From Mobiluncus sp034180645 (lineage in GTDB: Bacteria; Actinomycetota; Actinomycetes; Actinomycetales; Actinomycetaceae): a DNA stretch of 64,000 bases. The stretch is from contig NZ_JAXFNY010000014.1 of assembly GCF_034180645.1 (NCBI RefSeq), positions 1-64,000 of the forward strand, given 5' to 3'. The position numbers were made by a program, and so were the translations under genes. Positions 25,249 to 34,531 of this stretch are shown in pieces. The notes under the pieces were generated by a model, which was not told the origin of the DNA, ran no database searches, and worked only from the letters and a program-made list of their open reading frames with translations. Positions within the stretch are counted from its first letter, which is position 1, and the number at the start of each line of letters is the position of its first letter.

Positions 25249-25749
25249 TTAGCGCGTGGAAAACCCCAAGGCGTCGTAGAGCTGCATCGCCTCGGGGGCG
25301 GCGGATATATCCAGTTGCAGGGTCAGGGCCTCGCGACCCAACGCGTCCACGGCTCGTGAAGCGTTAATGACCAGCCCCGAACCGATACCTTGACGGCGAT
25401 AGTCGGGATCCACAAACAGGTCAGCAATGTAGGGCTGGTCGCTGTTGCCGTCCGTGATGCACCATTCATCGGGAGCCTGGTCCAACACGATAACCACGCC
25501 GACCAGTTTGTCCTCGTGCCACGCTCCGAGAGTCGCCTCGGACAACAGCGGACCGTAGGCGCCGTCCCAGAACAAATTCAGCTGGCTGGCAGCACTCGAT
25601 CCGGCATCCCGATAAGCAACCGCGTGCAACTGGGACATCTGGACCACGTCGTCGCGGGTAATCGGACGGTAGGTAATCTTGATTTCCGGGTCTGGCTCTG
25701 CTTCCGTCAACTCATCGGTGGACGGGGCCTCTAAGGACAGCTTGGACAT
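25249..25749 (-). CDS. GNAT-family N-acetyltransferase
   Basis: A 166-aa single-domain protein. The start is ATG 25749 (MSKLSLEAP); the open frame continues upstream only as antisense to folC. The acetyl-CoA loop is DPDYRRQGIGSGLV, with motif A strand PYIADLFVD and a C-terminal YDALGF, all typical of GNAT. The substrate is unknown. It is divergent from folC across about 175 bp. Confidence 0.88.
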   Translation of the reverse strand: MSKLSLEAPSTDELTEAEPDPEIKITYRPITRDDVVQMSQLHAVAYRDAGSSAASQLNLFWDGAYGPLLSEATLGAWHEDKLVGVVIVLDQAPDEWCITDGNSDQPYIADLFVDPDYRRQGIGSGLVINASRAVDALGREALTLQLDISAAPEAMQLYDALGFSTR

Positions 25750-25925
25750 ACCTCGATTGTCCCATGTTTCGTACCTGCTGGGAAGCCTTTGAAGGCTATT
25801 GAGTCGAAATAAGTCTGGCGGTGTGGGTCTGATAAATGTTGAGTCGCTATCGACCTCGGGCGAGAACAGAGTGAGACCAGACCTTCTATTCTGTGCGAGT
25901 TTGCCAGGGTCGGTAACATGGTGGG

Positions 25926-27569
25926 GTGGAAAACAAGTATGAGGACACGCATCGAGACCGTCACGCGCACGAGCATCAACGCCCGGCGGTGACCTCCGAA
26001 GATTTGTCGGTAGACCCGGATTTGATTCCCTACCTGTTCGCGGCCCGAACCCCCGCCGAGCCAGAGGACAACGACAATCCAACCGGGGAACCTTTGGACC
26101 CAGAAAACCCCGCCGACTCCCGGAAAGGTCCCGTTGATCGCTTTGGCACACCATTGAGCCCCGAACAGCGCGAACTCGTGGACGAACTGGGCGAACGGCA
26201 ACGCCCGACCTCGGCCTTGGGCCCATCCACGATGGAGGACCCGAAAGCCCGAGCTATCTATGAGACTCTGCTGACGCGCCGCGCCGAACACCAGATTGAG
26301 CCCAGCTTGGAACCGGTGCGGGGCGTGCTAGACTACCTGGGCAATCCCCAGGAGCTGTTCCACTCCATTCACATCACCGGCACAAACGGCAAAACTTCCA
26401 TCGCCCGAATGATTGAGGCGCTGCTGGCGGAACTGGGGTATCGGACCGGGCGTCTTACCTCCCCGCACCTGGTAGACGTGCGCGAACGCATCTCAGTGGA
26501 CCAAACCCCCCTGACCGTCGAACAGTTTGTCCAGGCTTATGAGGACGTGGAAGCGCAGCTGGCGCTGTGGGAAAACGCTCACCCCGAACACCGGCTATCG
26601 TTCTTTGAGGTCATGACCGTCATGGCATACGCCCTGTTCGCAGATGTGCCGGTGGATGTGGCGGTGGTTGAGGTCGGCATGGGCGGACGCTGGGACGCTA
26701 CCAATGTCATCGATGCAGACACGGCCGTCATCGGGCCGATCAGCTTGGAACACGAACAGTGGCTGGGCCGAGGATTGGCCAACATTGCGCGGGAAAAAGC
26801 GGGGATTATGCGTCCCCAGCGAGTGGCGGTGGTGGCGAAACAGCCCGATGAGGCTCTCGCGGTCATTCGTGACGCTGCTCATGCCGAGGACGTGACCCTG
26901 CGCTATGAGGGGGACGATTTCGAGGTGCTGCAGCGGGTCCCGGCAGTCGGGGGGCAAGTCATCGATATTCGCACGCCCGCGGCTATCTACCGGGATATTT
27001 ACCTGCCCCTGTATGGGGAATTTCAGGCCGAGAATGCAGCGCTGGCGCTCACGGCGGTGGAGGCGCAGCTGGGCGGAACGGCGCTGCACGGGGAATCTGT
27101 GGAGCGTGCCTTTGGCGGGGTTCGTTCTCCCGGACGCCTGGAAGTGTTGCACGCCACCCCGATGATTGTGGCTGACGCGGGGCATAATCCGGGTGCGGTC
27201 GAGGCCCTGCGCCGGGCGATAGAGGACGATTTTCGTTTTCAACACACGGTGGGGATTTATTCCGCCATGGCCGATAAAGACATTGAAACTGTGCTGGGGA
27301 TTGTGGAGCCGACCATTGATGAGTTGATTGTGACCCAGATGCCCGGTGAACGCGCGGCGAAGATGGAAGATATCCAGGTCGTGGCCGCGGAGGTGTTCGG
27401 TGACGATCGTGTCTACGCTATTGATTCCCTGCCCGAAGCGATTGCAAAAGCCGGGGAAATCGATGATTTGCAGGGGGGAGTTCCCGGATCCACCGGAGTC
27501 GTGATTTTCGGTTCCGTGGTACTCGCCGGAATGGCACAGGACGTGCTGGGCAAAGACAAACTACAATGA
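25926..27569 (+). CDS. folC: Folylpolyglutamate synthase / dihydrofolate synthase
   Basis: A 547-aa Mur-ligase-fold enzyme that adds glutamates to folates. P-loop TGTNGKTS at residues 151-158, then LTSPHLVDVRERI and VAVVEVGMGGRWDATN. The glutamate ligase domain contains SPGRLEVLHATPMIVADAGHNPGA-type landmarks. About 100 acidic, probably disordered residues precede the catalytic core, which is longer than usual. The GTG start 25926 is the first in frame; an internal start near 26230 (MEDPKAR) would remove the extension. dhaL follows 76 bp later. Confidence 0.94.
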   Translation: MENKYEDTHRDRHAHEHQRPAVTSEDLSVDPDLIPYLFAARTPAEPEDNDNPTGEPLDPENPADSRKGPVDRFGTPLSPEQRELVDELGERQRPTSALGPSTMEDPKARAIYETLLTRRAEHQIEPSLEPVRGVLDYLGNPQELFHSIHITGTNGKTSIARMIEALLAELGYRTGRLTSPHLVDVRERISVDQTPLTVEQFVQAYEDVEAQLALWENAHPEHRLSFFEVMTVMAYALFADVPVDVAVVEVGMGGRWDATNVIDADTAVIGPISLEHEQWLGRGLANIAREKAGIMRPQRVAVVAKQPDEALAVIRDAAHAEDVTLRYEGDDFEVLQRVPAVGGQVIDIRTPAAIYRDIYLPLYGEFQAENAALALTAVEAQLGGTALHGESVERAFGGVRSPGRLEVLHATPMIVADAGHNPGAVEALRRAIEDDFRFQHTVGIYSAMADKDIETVLGIVEPTIDELIVTQMPGERAAKMEDIQVVAAEVFGDDRVYAIDSLPEAIAKAGEIDDLQGGVPGSTGVVIFGSVVLAGMAQDVLGKDKLQ

Positions 27570-27645
27570 GCACGACCGGCCTCACACGGCAAGACCTCGG
27601 CCGGATTCGACCGCGAAAGTTTAGGTCAGTCAGAAAGGAGCAGCT

Positions 27646-28275
27646 GTGAGTTTGAATACACAATGGGTGCTGCGCTGGATGGATGGCTGCGCTCGAGTTC
27701 TGGAACAAAACCGCGAAATGTTGGAAAGTTTGGATGAGGTCATCGGGGACGGGGACCACGGGGACAACATTTCACGAGGCTTCTCTGCCGTGGACCAGCG
27801 GTTATCCGGGATTGTGGTGGAGAGTCCGAAGCAGGCGCTGCGGGTAGCGGCAAATACTTTGCTGGCGGCAGTAGGCGGAGCTTCGGGGTCTTTGTATGGC
27901 ACGGCATTTTTGCGGGCGGCGCGTTCGGTGAACGTGGAGAGTCTAGAGTCGCAGGATGTGGCGATGCTACTGGTAAAGGCGGCTGAGGGAATCGCGGAAC
28001 GCGGCGGAGCCCAGCCGGGGAACAAAACCATGCTGGACGCGTGGTATCCGGCCGCCACCAACGCCGCTGCTGCCGTGGCGAAAGGTGCTGACCCGGAAGA
28101 AGTCTTGCGTGTTGCTGCTGACGCGGCCGCAAAAGGGGCGGAAGATACGGTTTCGATGAGCGCCGCAAAAGGGCGGGCATCGCTTTTGGGGGAGCGTTCC
28201 ATCGGCCATAAGGACCCCGGTGCCGCCTCCAGTGCACTCATTTTGGCTGAGGCGGCGAAAGCTGCTGAGTATTGA
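27646..28275 (+). CDS. dhaL: Dihydroxyacetone kinase subunit DhaL-like
   Basis: A 209-aa DhaL/DAK2-fold protein. The nucleotide-Mg binding motif GDGDHGDN lies near residue 34, and VGGASGSLYG and GAEDTVSMSAAKGRASLLGERS match the family. Start GTG 27646 follows AAAGGAG. DhaK and DhaM are not in the window, so the phosphoryl donor or partner (PTS DhaM or ADP/ATP exchange) is unknown. Confidence 0.9.
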   Translation: MSLNTQWVLRWMDGCARVLEQNREMLESLDEVIGDGDHGDNISRGFSAVDQRLSGIVVESPKQALRVAANTLLAAVGGASGSLYGTAFLRAARSVNVESLESQDVAMLLVKAAEGIAERGGAQPGNKTMLDAWYPAATNAAAAVAKGADPEEVLRVAADAAAKGAEDTVSMSAAKGRASLLGERSIGHKDPGAASSALILAEAAKAAEY

Positions 28276-28382
28276 GTACTACTTCGGAAAAACCTTGGTG
28301 AAATCCGGTAGGATGCACACGTATTTACAAAACTTGGAGTTGCGCTCGGTGTCGAGCGAAACTTTTGGCGAAAGGAAAGTCA

Positions 28383-28841
28383 ATGGCTGACTGCCACATC
28401 CCCTACGATCCGCAAGAAGAACACACCCTGGTCATTATCAAGCCTGACGGCTACCGGCGCGGACTCATCGGTGAAGTCATTAGCCGGATTGAACGCCGCG
28501 GATTTAAGATTGTGGGTTTGCAAACCAAGACTGCGACCCGGGAAGAACTGGAAGAACACTATTTCGAGCACAAAGACAAGCACTTCTTTGAAGATCTGGT
28601 CGAATACATGATGAGCGGCCCCATCGTGCTGATGGTTATCGAAGGCTCTCGGGTCATTCAGGCTTTCCGCAACATGATGGGAGATACCAACCCCGCGGTG
28701 GCTATGCCCGGGACGATTCGTGGAGATTTGGCTCGGGATTGGGGTCCGGACGCACAGATTCAAAACATCGTTCACGGTTCGGACTCGGCACAGAGCGCCG
28801 ACCGGGAAATCGCGCTGTGGTTCCCCTACATGATTGACTAA
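28383..28841 (+). CDS. ndk: Nucleoside diphosphate kinase
   Basis: 152 aa from ATG 28383, which sits 5 nt after GAAAGGAAAG; a TTG six codons upstream is less likely. It exchanges phosphate between NTPs and NDPs through a phospho-His in NIVHGSDS. The family start is HTLVIIKPDGYRRGLIGEVISR-type (KPDG near residue 20). Length is normal. Confidence 0.97.
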   Translation: MADCHIPYDPQEEHTLVIIKPDGYRRGLIGEVISRIERRGFKIVGLQTKTATREELEEHYFEHKDKHFFEDLVEYMMSGPIVLMVIEGSRVIQAFRNMMGDTNPAVAMPGTIRGDLARDWGPDAQIQNIVHGSDSAQSADREIALWFPYMID

Positions 28842-28942
28842 AGGACGGTAGCGAGGCGTTTCTCCTGGCGTTGTTTCTCTGCGTTGCCCAAGGCCGGGAA
28901 GGCTGTTTTTTAGGGTTCGGGGGGTTGCGCTAGGGTAAGTGT

Positions 28943-31900
28943 GTGTATTTAAAGTCCCTGACCCTGAAAGGCTTTAAGTCTTTCGCGAACACGGTTCACA
29001 TGAGCCTAGAACCGGGGGTGACCTGTGTCGTTGGCCCTAACGGTTCGGGCAAATCGAACGTGGTCGATGCGCTGGCTTGGGTGATGGGTGAGCAGGGTGC
29101 CAAAAATCTGCGCGGCTCACAGATGTCGGATGTCATTTTCGCCGGCACCAAAACGAGGGCTCCGCTGGGACGTGCGGAAGTCCAATTGACCATTGATAAC
29201 ACCGATGGTGCGCTGCCTATCGAATACTCTGAGGTGACGATTTCGCGCACCATGTTTCGGGCGGGCGGTTCCGAGTATGCCATCAACGGAACCCCGGTGC
29301 GCCTGTTAGATATTCAAGAGCTGCTTTCCGACACCGGGATGGGTCGGGAAATGCACGTCATTGTGGGGCAGGGGCAACTCGATCGGATTTTGAGTGCCTC
29401 CGAACTGGAACGGCGCGCTTTCATCGAGGAAGCTGCTGGAGTGCTTAAGCACCGGCAGCGTAAAGATCGGGCGTTGAAAAAACTGGACAACTTGGCGGTC
29501 AACCTCTCCCGCGTCCAGGACCTCACTAATGAAGTCTCGAAACGGTTGGGTCCCCTAGGTAAACAGGCCGAGGCGGCCCGGAAAGCCGCCCGAGTCCAAG
29601 CCGAACTCGCTGACGCGACCGCCCGTTTGATTGCAGACGCGGTGGCGCAAAACAAAGAAAAAGCCGGGTCGCAAACCGCCTCCAAGGAACAAATTTCGGC
29701 AAAAATCGCGGATTTGGAGACCCGTCTGCAAGAGGTAAACACGAAGCTGAACGTGGCGAAATCGAGTTTCGACGAGGTTAGCCCGGAGCTGGAGAAACTC
29801 ACCCAGACCTGGGCTGAGCTGAGCACCTTGGCGGAACGTTTGGAATCTTTGGCGAACCAGGCCCGAGAACGCGCCAATGCTTTGGAAGAAACTGCGGAAC
29901 TAACCCGGACTGCCGACACCACCGAGCTGGAAAAACGGCTCGAAAAAACTCGTGAGGAGATTACCGAAAAACAAGCCGCCGTAGCGAAAGCCGACGATGC
30001 GGTCACCCAGACCAAAGCAGCCGAAGTGCGAGCCAAAGAGCGCGAATTCGCGGTGCGCTCTCAGATTGAAAAAGTGCAGCGTGCCCGGGCGGACAAGAGA
30101 GAAACTCTGGAGCGGCTGCGCGGAGCGGTCACTACCGCCGCCTCGCTTGCAGAGGAAGCGGCGGGGAACCTCAGCCGGATGGAAGAAGCCCTCCAGGCCG
30201 CCGCGCAACGCGAAACAGCTTGCGCTCAGGAACTCAGCAAGGTTGAGGCGGAACTTCCTCCCGGGGTGGCAGACGGAACTTTGGCAGCTCAAGAGGAAAA
30301 GCTCGCTACGGCCGTGGCGACAATCCAAGAGAAAGTCTCGCAACTGACCAAAGAACTCGGCGAAGCCCGGGAAGAGGCCGCTTTTTGGGAGGCGAAACGC
30401 GAGGTTTTGGCGAAAACCTTGCAACCCGAAGACGCCGCCGGCGCAGTAGTGAAAGCGGGGCTGAACGGCGTCAACGCGGCGCTTTTGGAAACAATCCTGG
30501 TTGATGCTGGATGGGAAGACGCGATAGGGGCCGTGTTTGGACAGTGGTCTAAAGCGCTGCTGACCTCGGGGGTCGAATCAGCCGCGGACGCGCTGCGTTT
30601 TGTCCGTCAGCAGTCCGCGGGTCAGGTTCACCTGCTGGTCGCGGACGGTTCAGAAACTTCATTCGGAGCTCAAGGTTCGGATAGCCTGGAGAAAGCGAAA
30701 CTTCCAGCCGAGGTGTGCTGGGCAAGGGAGCTGGTCAATGCCCGGAAAGGGAACACTTTGCCCCCGGTGGTGGCGACTCTCTTGGCGGGGGTGGCGGCCT
30801 GTCCGGATTTGTCAGAAGCTCGCGATTTGGTGTTGACCGGGAAGGTTGCCGCGGCGGTGACTCAGGCAGGGGATTTTCTTTCGTCTACCCGGATTGTCGG
30901 TGGCGGGGATCCCGATGCGGGGATTTTGCGGCGCGCCTCGGAATACGATGCGGCGGCGGCACAGGCTGAAGCGGCGGCTGTGGCGGCTGATCAGGCCGAT
31001 GGTCAGTTGGCTCGAGCGACGACCGAACTGGCTGCGGCGCGGGAGGAATACGATGCGGCGGCGGCACAGCTCAAAGCTCAAGATGCGGCAGCAGCAGCAG
31101 CAGCTGCAGCGGTAGCGGCTGCCAAAGCGAAGCGTGGGGCGGCCCAGGCAGAAGTCGAACGTGCCGGGAAACACCTGGAACAGGCTCGTGCGGAAACAGA
31201 GAAACGCCAGGAGGCTCTCAAGCAAGCACAGGATACTTTGGACGCCAGCCTGAAAGCCCAGGACGAAGCTGGGGAGGATGAGCCGGATTTTTCCGCCGAA
31301 CTGCAAGCCGCAATCGAAGCGGTATCGGAGGCGCAAACCGCGAAGTCGGACGCTCATATCGCGGCGCATGTGGCTCGTCAAGAACTGGAATCACTAGAAT
31401 CGCGCGCCGCCTCGCTGCAGCGTAACATTGCGGCAGAACAAGCCGCCGCTCAAGCAGCAGCCAGCCGGGCGTTGGTGCGGGAACGGCGCCGGAAACGGTC
31501 TGTCTACGTGATGGAACAGGCTGAAGCTGCCCAGCGGTTGGCTCACGTGGCGGCGGCCAGTGCTCAAGCCCAGCGTCAGGCCAGTACCGCCAGCCGGGAA
31601 CAGCTGCAAACTGAGATGGAGACGCTGCGCGCCGCCGTGGACGACCTGAGTCGTCAGCGTACCGACCTCAAGGATGCTTCCATGCGCGATGAGGTTGCTT
31701 TGGCGGAGGTTAACTCCAAGTTGGCACGATTGCTGGAACAAGCCCAGCAGGAGTGCGGTCTGGATGAGCCCACTCTGCTGGCCGAGTACGGTCCGCACAA
31801 TCTGGTTCCCGTATTCGACGAGTCTGGTGAAACCATCGAGCACGTTCCCTTTGTCCGAGAGGAACAGGTAGAACGCAAAGCCCAGGCACAAACCGAACTG

Positions 31901-32518
31901 AAACGGATTGGCAAAGTGAATCCCTTGGCGTTGCAAGAACACGAAGCCTTGGTGGCGCGACACAAATTCTTGGCTGACCAGCTGGCTGACCTGAAAAAGT
32001 CTCGTGACGACCTGATGAATGTGGTGGCGGAAGTTGATCGCCAAGTCGAGGAAGTATTCGGCAAAGCGTTCGCAGACGTTTGTGCCGCTTTCAAAGATAT
32101 TTTCCAAGTCCTGTTCCCCGGTGGGGAAGGCAAGCTGACCTTGAGCGACCCGAAAGACCTGTTGAATACCGGCATCGAGATTGAAGCGCGTCCTGCGGGC
32201 AAGAACGTGAAACGCATGTCCCTGCTCTCGGGCGGGGAACGTTCCCTAGCAGCGTTGGCTTTTCTGTTCGCGATTTTCCAAGCCCGACCCTCACCGTTCT
32301 ATGTGCTCGATGAGGTCGAGGCCGCTTTGGACGACGTAAACCTGTCTCGGCTGCTGGGGGTTTTCGAAATTTTGCGTGAAAACTCGCAGTTAATCATCAT
32401 TACTCACCACAAACGTACGATGGAAATTGCGGACGCGCTGTACGGGGTAACGATGAAGGAGGGAACAACGGCGGTCATTTCGCAGCGCCTGGTGAAAAAC
32501 CCCGGCGCCAACGAGTGA
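28943..32518 (+). CDS. smc: Chromosome segregation protein SMC
   Basis: A 1191-aa SMC ATPase: N-terminal Walker A GPNGSGKSN (about 32-40), two long coiled coils (about 170-500 and 670-1010), a hinge near 510-650, and the C-terminal head with signature LSGGERSLAALAF and Walker B VLDEVEAALDD. The second coiled coil is very Ala-rich (runs such as AAAAAAAAVAAA). With ScpA/ScpB it would organise chromosomes. GTG 28943 start. smc-ftsY order is common in actinobacteria. Confidence 0.97.
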   Translation: MYLKSLTLKGFKSFANTVHMSLEPGVTCVVGPNGSGKSNVVDALAWVMGEQGAKNLRGSQMSDVIFAGTKTRAPLGRAEVQLTIDNTDGALPIEYSEVTISRTMFRAGGSEYAINGTPVRLLDIQELLSDTGMGREMHVIVGQGQLDRILSASELERRAFIEEAAGVLKHRQRKDRALKKLDNLAVNLSRVQDLTNEVSKRLGPLGKQAEAARKAARVQAELADATARLIADAVAQNKEKAGSQTASKEQISAKIADLETRLQEVNTKLNVAKSSFDEVSPELEKLTQTWAELSTLAERLESLANQARERANALEETAELTRTADTTELEKRLEKTREEITEKQAAVAKADDAVTQTKAAEVRAKEREFAVRSQIEKVQRARADKRETLERLRGAVTTAASLAEEAAGNLSRMEEALQAAAQRETACAQELSKVEAELPPGVADGTLAAQEEKLATAVATIQEKVSQLTKELGEAREEAAFWEAKREVLAKTLQPEDAAGAVVKAGLNGVNAALLETILVDAGWEDAIGAVFGQWSKALLTSGVESAADALRFVRQQSAGQVHLLVADGSETSFGAQGSDSLEKAKLPAEVCWARELVNARKGNTLPPVVATLLAGVAACPDLSEARDLVLTGKVAAAVTQAGDFLSSTRIVGGGDPDAGILRRASEYDAAAAQAEAAAVAADQADGQLARATTELAAAREEYDAAAAQLKAQDAAAAAAAAAVAAAKAKRGAAQAEVERAGKHLEQARAETEKRQEALKQAQDTLDASLKAQDEAGEDEPDFSAELQAAIEAVSEAQTAKSDAHIAAHVARQELESLESRAASLQRNIAAEQAAAQAAASRALVRERRRKRSVYVMEQAEAAQRLAHVAAASAQAQRQASTASREQLQTEMETLRAAVDDLSRQRTDLKDASMRDEVALAEVNSKLARLLEQAQQECGLDEPTLLAEYGPHNLVPVFDESGETIEHVPFVREEQVERKAQAQTELKRIGKVNPLALQEHEALVARHKFLADQLADLKKSRDDLMNVVAEVDRQVEEVFGKAFADVCAAFKDIFQVLFPGGEGKLTLSDPKDLLNTGIEIEARPAGKNVKRMSLLSGGERSLAALAFLFAIFQARPSPFYVLDEVEAALDDVNLSRLLGVFEILRENSQLIIITHHKRTMEIADALYGVTMKEGTTAVISQRLVKNPGANE

Positions 32519-32637
32519 CAAATCCTGCGAGATGCAGCCGTGAATTAGGTAAACCTACCGAAGTTAGAGATAGGATAGCACCGAATGTTCAAGCGGATGA
32601 GAGACGTTTTTACGCGGTGCTACGAGAGACGTTTTGG

Positions 32638-34398
32638 ATGGAATCAATGAATATCCTTAGTACAACACTAAATAATTCACAGGGTCTGGAAGGCTACACT
32701 GATCCGCTCATTTTTATGATTCCGTTGGCTATTGCTTTCGTGGTTATCGTTATCGTTGCCAGCGCCTCTCAAATTGACTCGAAGCAACGCAAGATTCGCA
32801 ACGAGGATCGCCTGTTGGACACGTTGGAGCGGATTCGTGATGACAGCAGTAAGGACGGAGAAAACTCTGACGACGCACCGCCCATCCAGCTGCAACAAGG
32901 TGAAAAAGAACTGAGAAATATCGTCGAAAAGACCATTCGAGCCAATGGTCACAGCGATAATCAATCCTCTGATGATGACGTAGAACTCGAGCCGACTACC
33001 TCTGAGACTGACCATTTTGCGGATGTGGGCGCGGATGACGTTGGCCCGGATGATGAAGACGACTTGGTTGAGGCGCAAGGTGACTGGGGCGAGGAGGATG
33101 ATGACTTCGATGCGGAAGAAGTCATCATAAAGCCTGATGGTGTCTATTGCGACCCGGACGGGCTGTGCTTCAAACCGCTTCCCGGTCAGAGCGTAGAAGA
33201 AGCCCGCGCCGCAGCTCGAGCCGCTATGGAAGCGGCGGAAGCGGCAATGACAGCGGACGCAGCAGAGGAGGACGCCACTTCGGAAACGGAGTCGGAGCCG
33301 GAATCTGCAGCGGCAGTCTCTGAGGAACCAGAACACTCCGAGACACCGGAGGACGCCGCGGATTCCGAGACTGCAGAGGAACCCGAGCCAGACGCACAGA
33401 CTGATCAGTCAGTTTCTGACACTGCCGAGCAGACCGAATCCGAGGTTGAGGAAATCGAAAAACCGGAATCCAAGACCTCCCGGATGCGCCGCTTGAAGGA
33501 GCGCTTGGCCGGTAAGGGCAAGTTCGGGCGGGCCATCCTCAATGTGTTGTCCAGCGCTGATTTGGAAGACTCTGATTGGGAAGCGATTGAAGACGAACTG
33601 TTGGCTGCCGACATGGGCGTTGAGCCGACCGTGGAACTCATTGGCAAACTCAAGGTAAAACAAAAGGTCGCGGGTGAAAAAGACGCTACACAGGTGCGGC
33701 GTATGGCCAAGCGGATGCTCACCGATATGCTCGACCGGAAAGCCGAACGTAGCCTCAACCTGGAAGTTCCCGAAGGCTCTCCCACCAAGACCGCCGGTAT
33801 CTTAATGGTTGGTGTTAACGGCGGCGGTAAGACGACCACCGTGGGTAAACTCGCTCGCCTGCTGGTGGCTGACCGCAAGACTGTAGTGTTGGGCGCGGCC
33901 GATACGTTCCGTGCAGCCGCCGGGGAGCAGCTGCAAACTTGGGGCGACCGAGTCGGCGTGCCGGTGGTGCGCGCCGAAAAGGACCAGGCTGATCCTGCCT
34001 CCGTGGCTTTCGACGCGGCGAAAACTGCTCGTGAGGCCGGTAGTGACGTGGTTTTGATTGACACCGCCGGACGCTTGCAAAACAAAGTCGGTTTGATGGA
34101 CGAGCTGGGCAAAATCAAGCGCGTAGCTGAAAAACAGGTTCCCATCACCGAAGTCCTGCTGGTTATCGATGCCACTACCGGGCAAAACGCTTTGAACCAG
34201 GCAAAAATCTTTACCGAAGCGGTGGGCGTGACCGGTATCGTTTTGACCAAGCTGGACGGTTCTGCCAAAGGCGGAGTCATCGTGCCTTTACAGCGGGAAC
34301 TGGGGATTCCGGTGAAGCTCGTTGGTTTGGGTGAAGGCCCCGACGATTTGGCGCCCTTCGTGCCCGGCGATTTCGCCGACGCCCTGCTGGATGCCTAG
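32638..34398 (+). CDS. ftsY: Signal recognition particle receptor FtsY
   Basis: About 586 aa from ATG 32638 (MESMNIL); ATG 32647 is equally possible, and the open frame reaches back into smc. A membrane segment (IFMIPLAIAFVVIVIVAS, about residues 24-42) anchors it. Then comes a very acidic linker of about 220 residues and the NG GTPase domain: GVNGGGKTTTVGKLA, DTFRAAAGEQL, DTAGRL and TKLDGSAKGG. It docks SRP-ribosome complexes at the membrane. It is followed by its partner ffh 133 bp later. Confidence 0.96.
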   Translation: MESMNILSTTLNNSQGLEGYTDPLIFMIPLAIAFVVIVIVASASQIDSKQRKIRNEDRLLDTLERIRDDSSKDGENSDDAPPIQLQQGEKELRNIVEKTIRANGHSDNQSSDDDVELEPTTSETDHFADVGADDVGPDDEDDLVEAQGDWGEEDDDFDAEEVIIKPDGVYCDPDGLCFKPLPGQSVEEARAAARAAMEAAEAAMTADAAEEDATSETESEPESAAAVSEEPEHSETPEDAADSETAEEPEPDAQTDQSVSDTAEQTESEVEEIEKPESKTSRMRRLKERLAGKGKFGRAILNVLSSADLEDSDWEAIEDELLAADMGVEPTVELIGKLKVKQKVAGEKDATQVRRMAKRMLTDMLDRKAERSLNLEVPEGSPTKTAGILMVGVNGGGKTTTVGKLARLLVADRKTVVLGAADTFRAAAGEQLQTWGDRVGVPVVRAEKDQADPASVAFDAAKTAREAGSDVVLIDTAGRLQNKVGLMDELGKIKRVAEKQVPITEVLLVIDATTGQNALNQAKIFTEAVGVTGIVLTKLDGSAKGGVIVPLQRELGIPVKLVGLGEGPDDLAPFVPGDFADALLDA

Positions 34399-34531
34399 AT
34401 TCGCCTGGCAGTTTCCGGTTCTTTCGGAAGATAACGGCGTTTACCGCCGGTCTTTTTCGCCAACGTGTCCTCCGCGGCGCGCCCCAACCCCCACTTTTGC
34501 CCGAAATCTTGCCTCACTATAAAATCAACGT

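Noticed and set aside
28842..28942. Rho-independent terminator after ndk (T-run near 28910)
   Set aside because: A T-run is present, but I could not pair a convincing GC stem before it.
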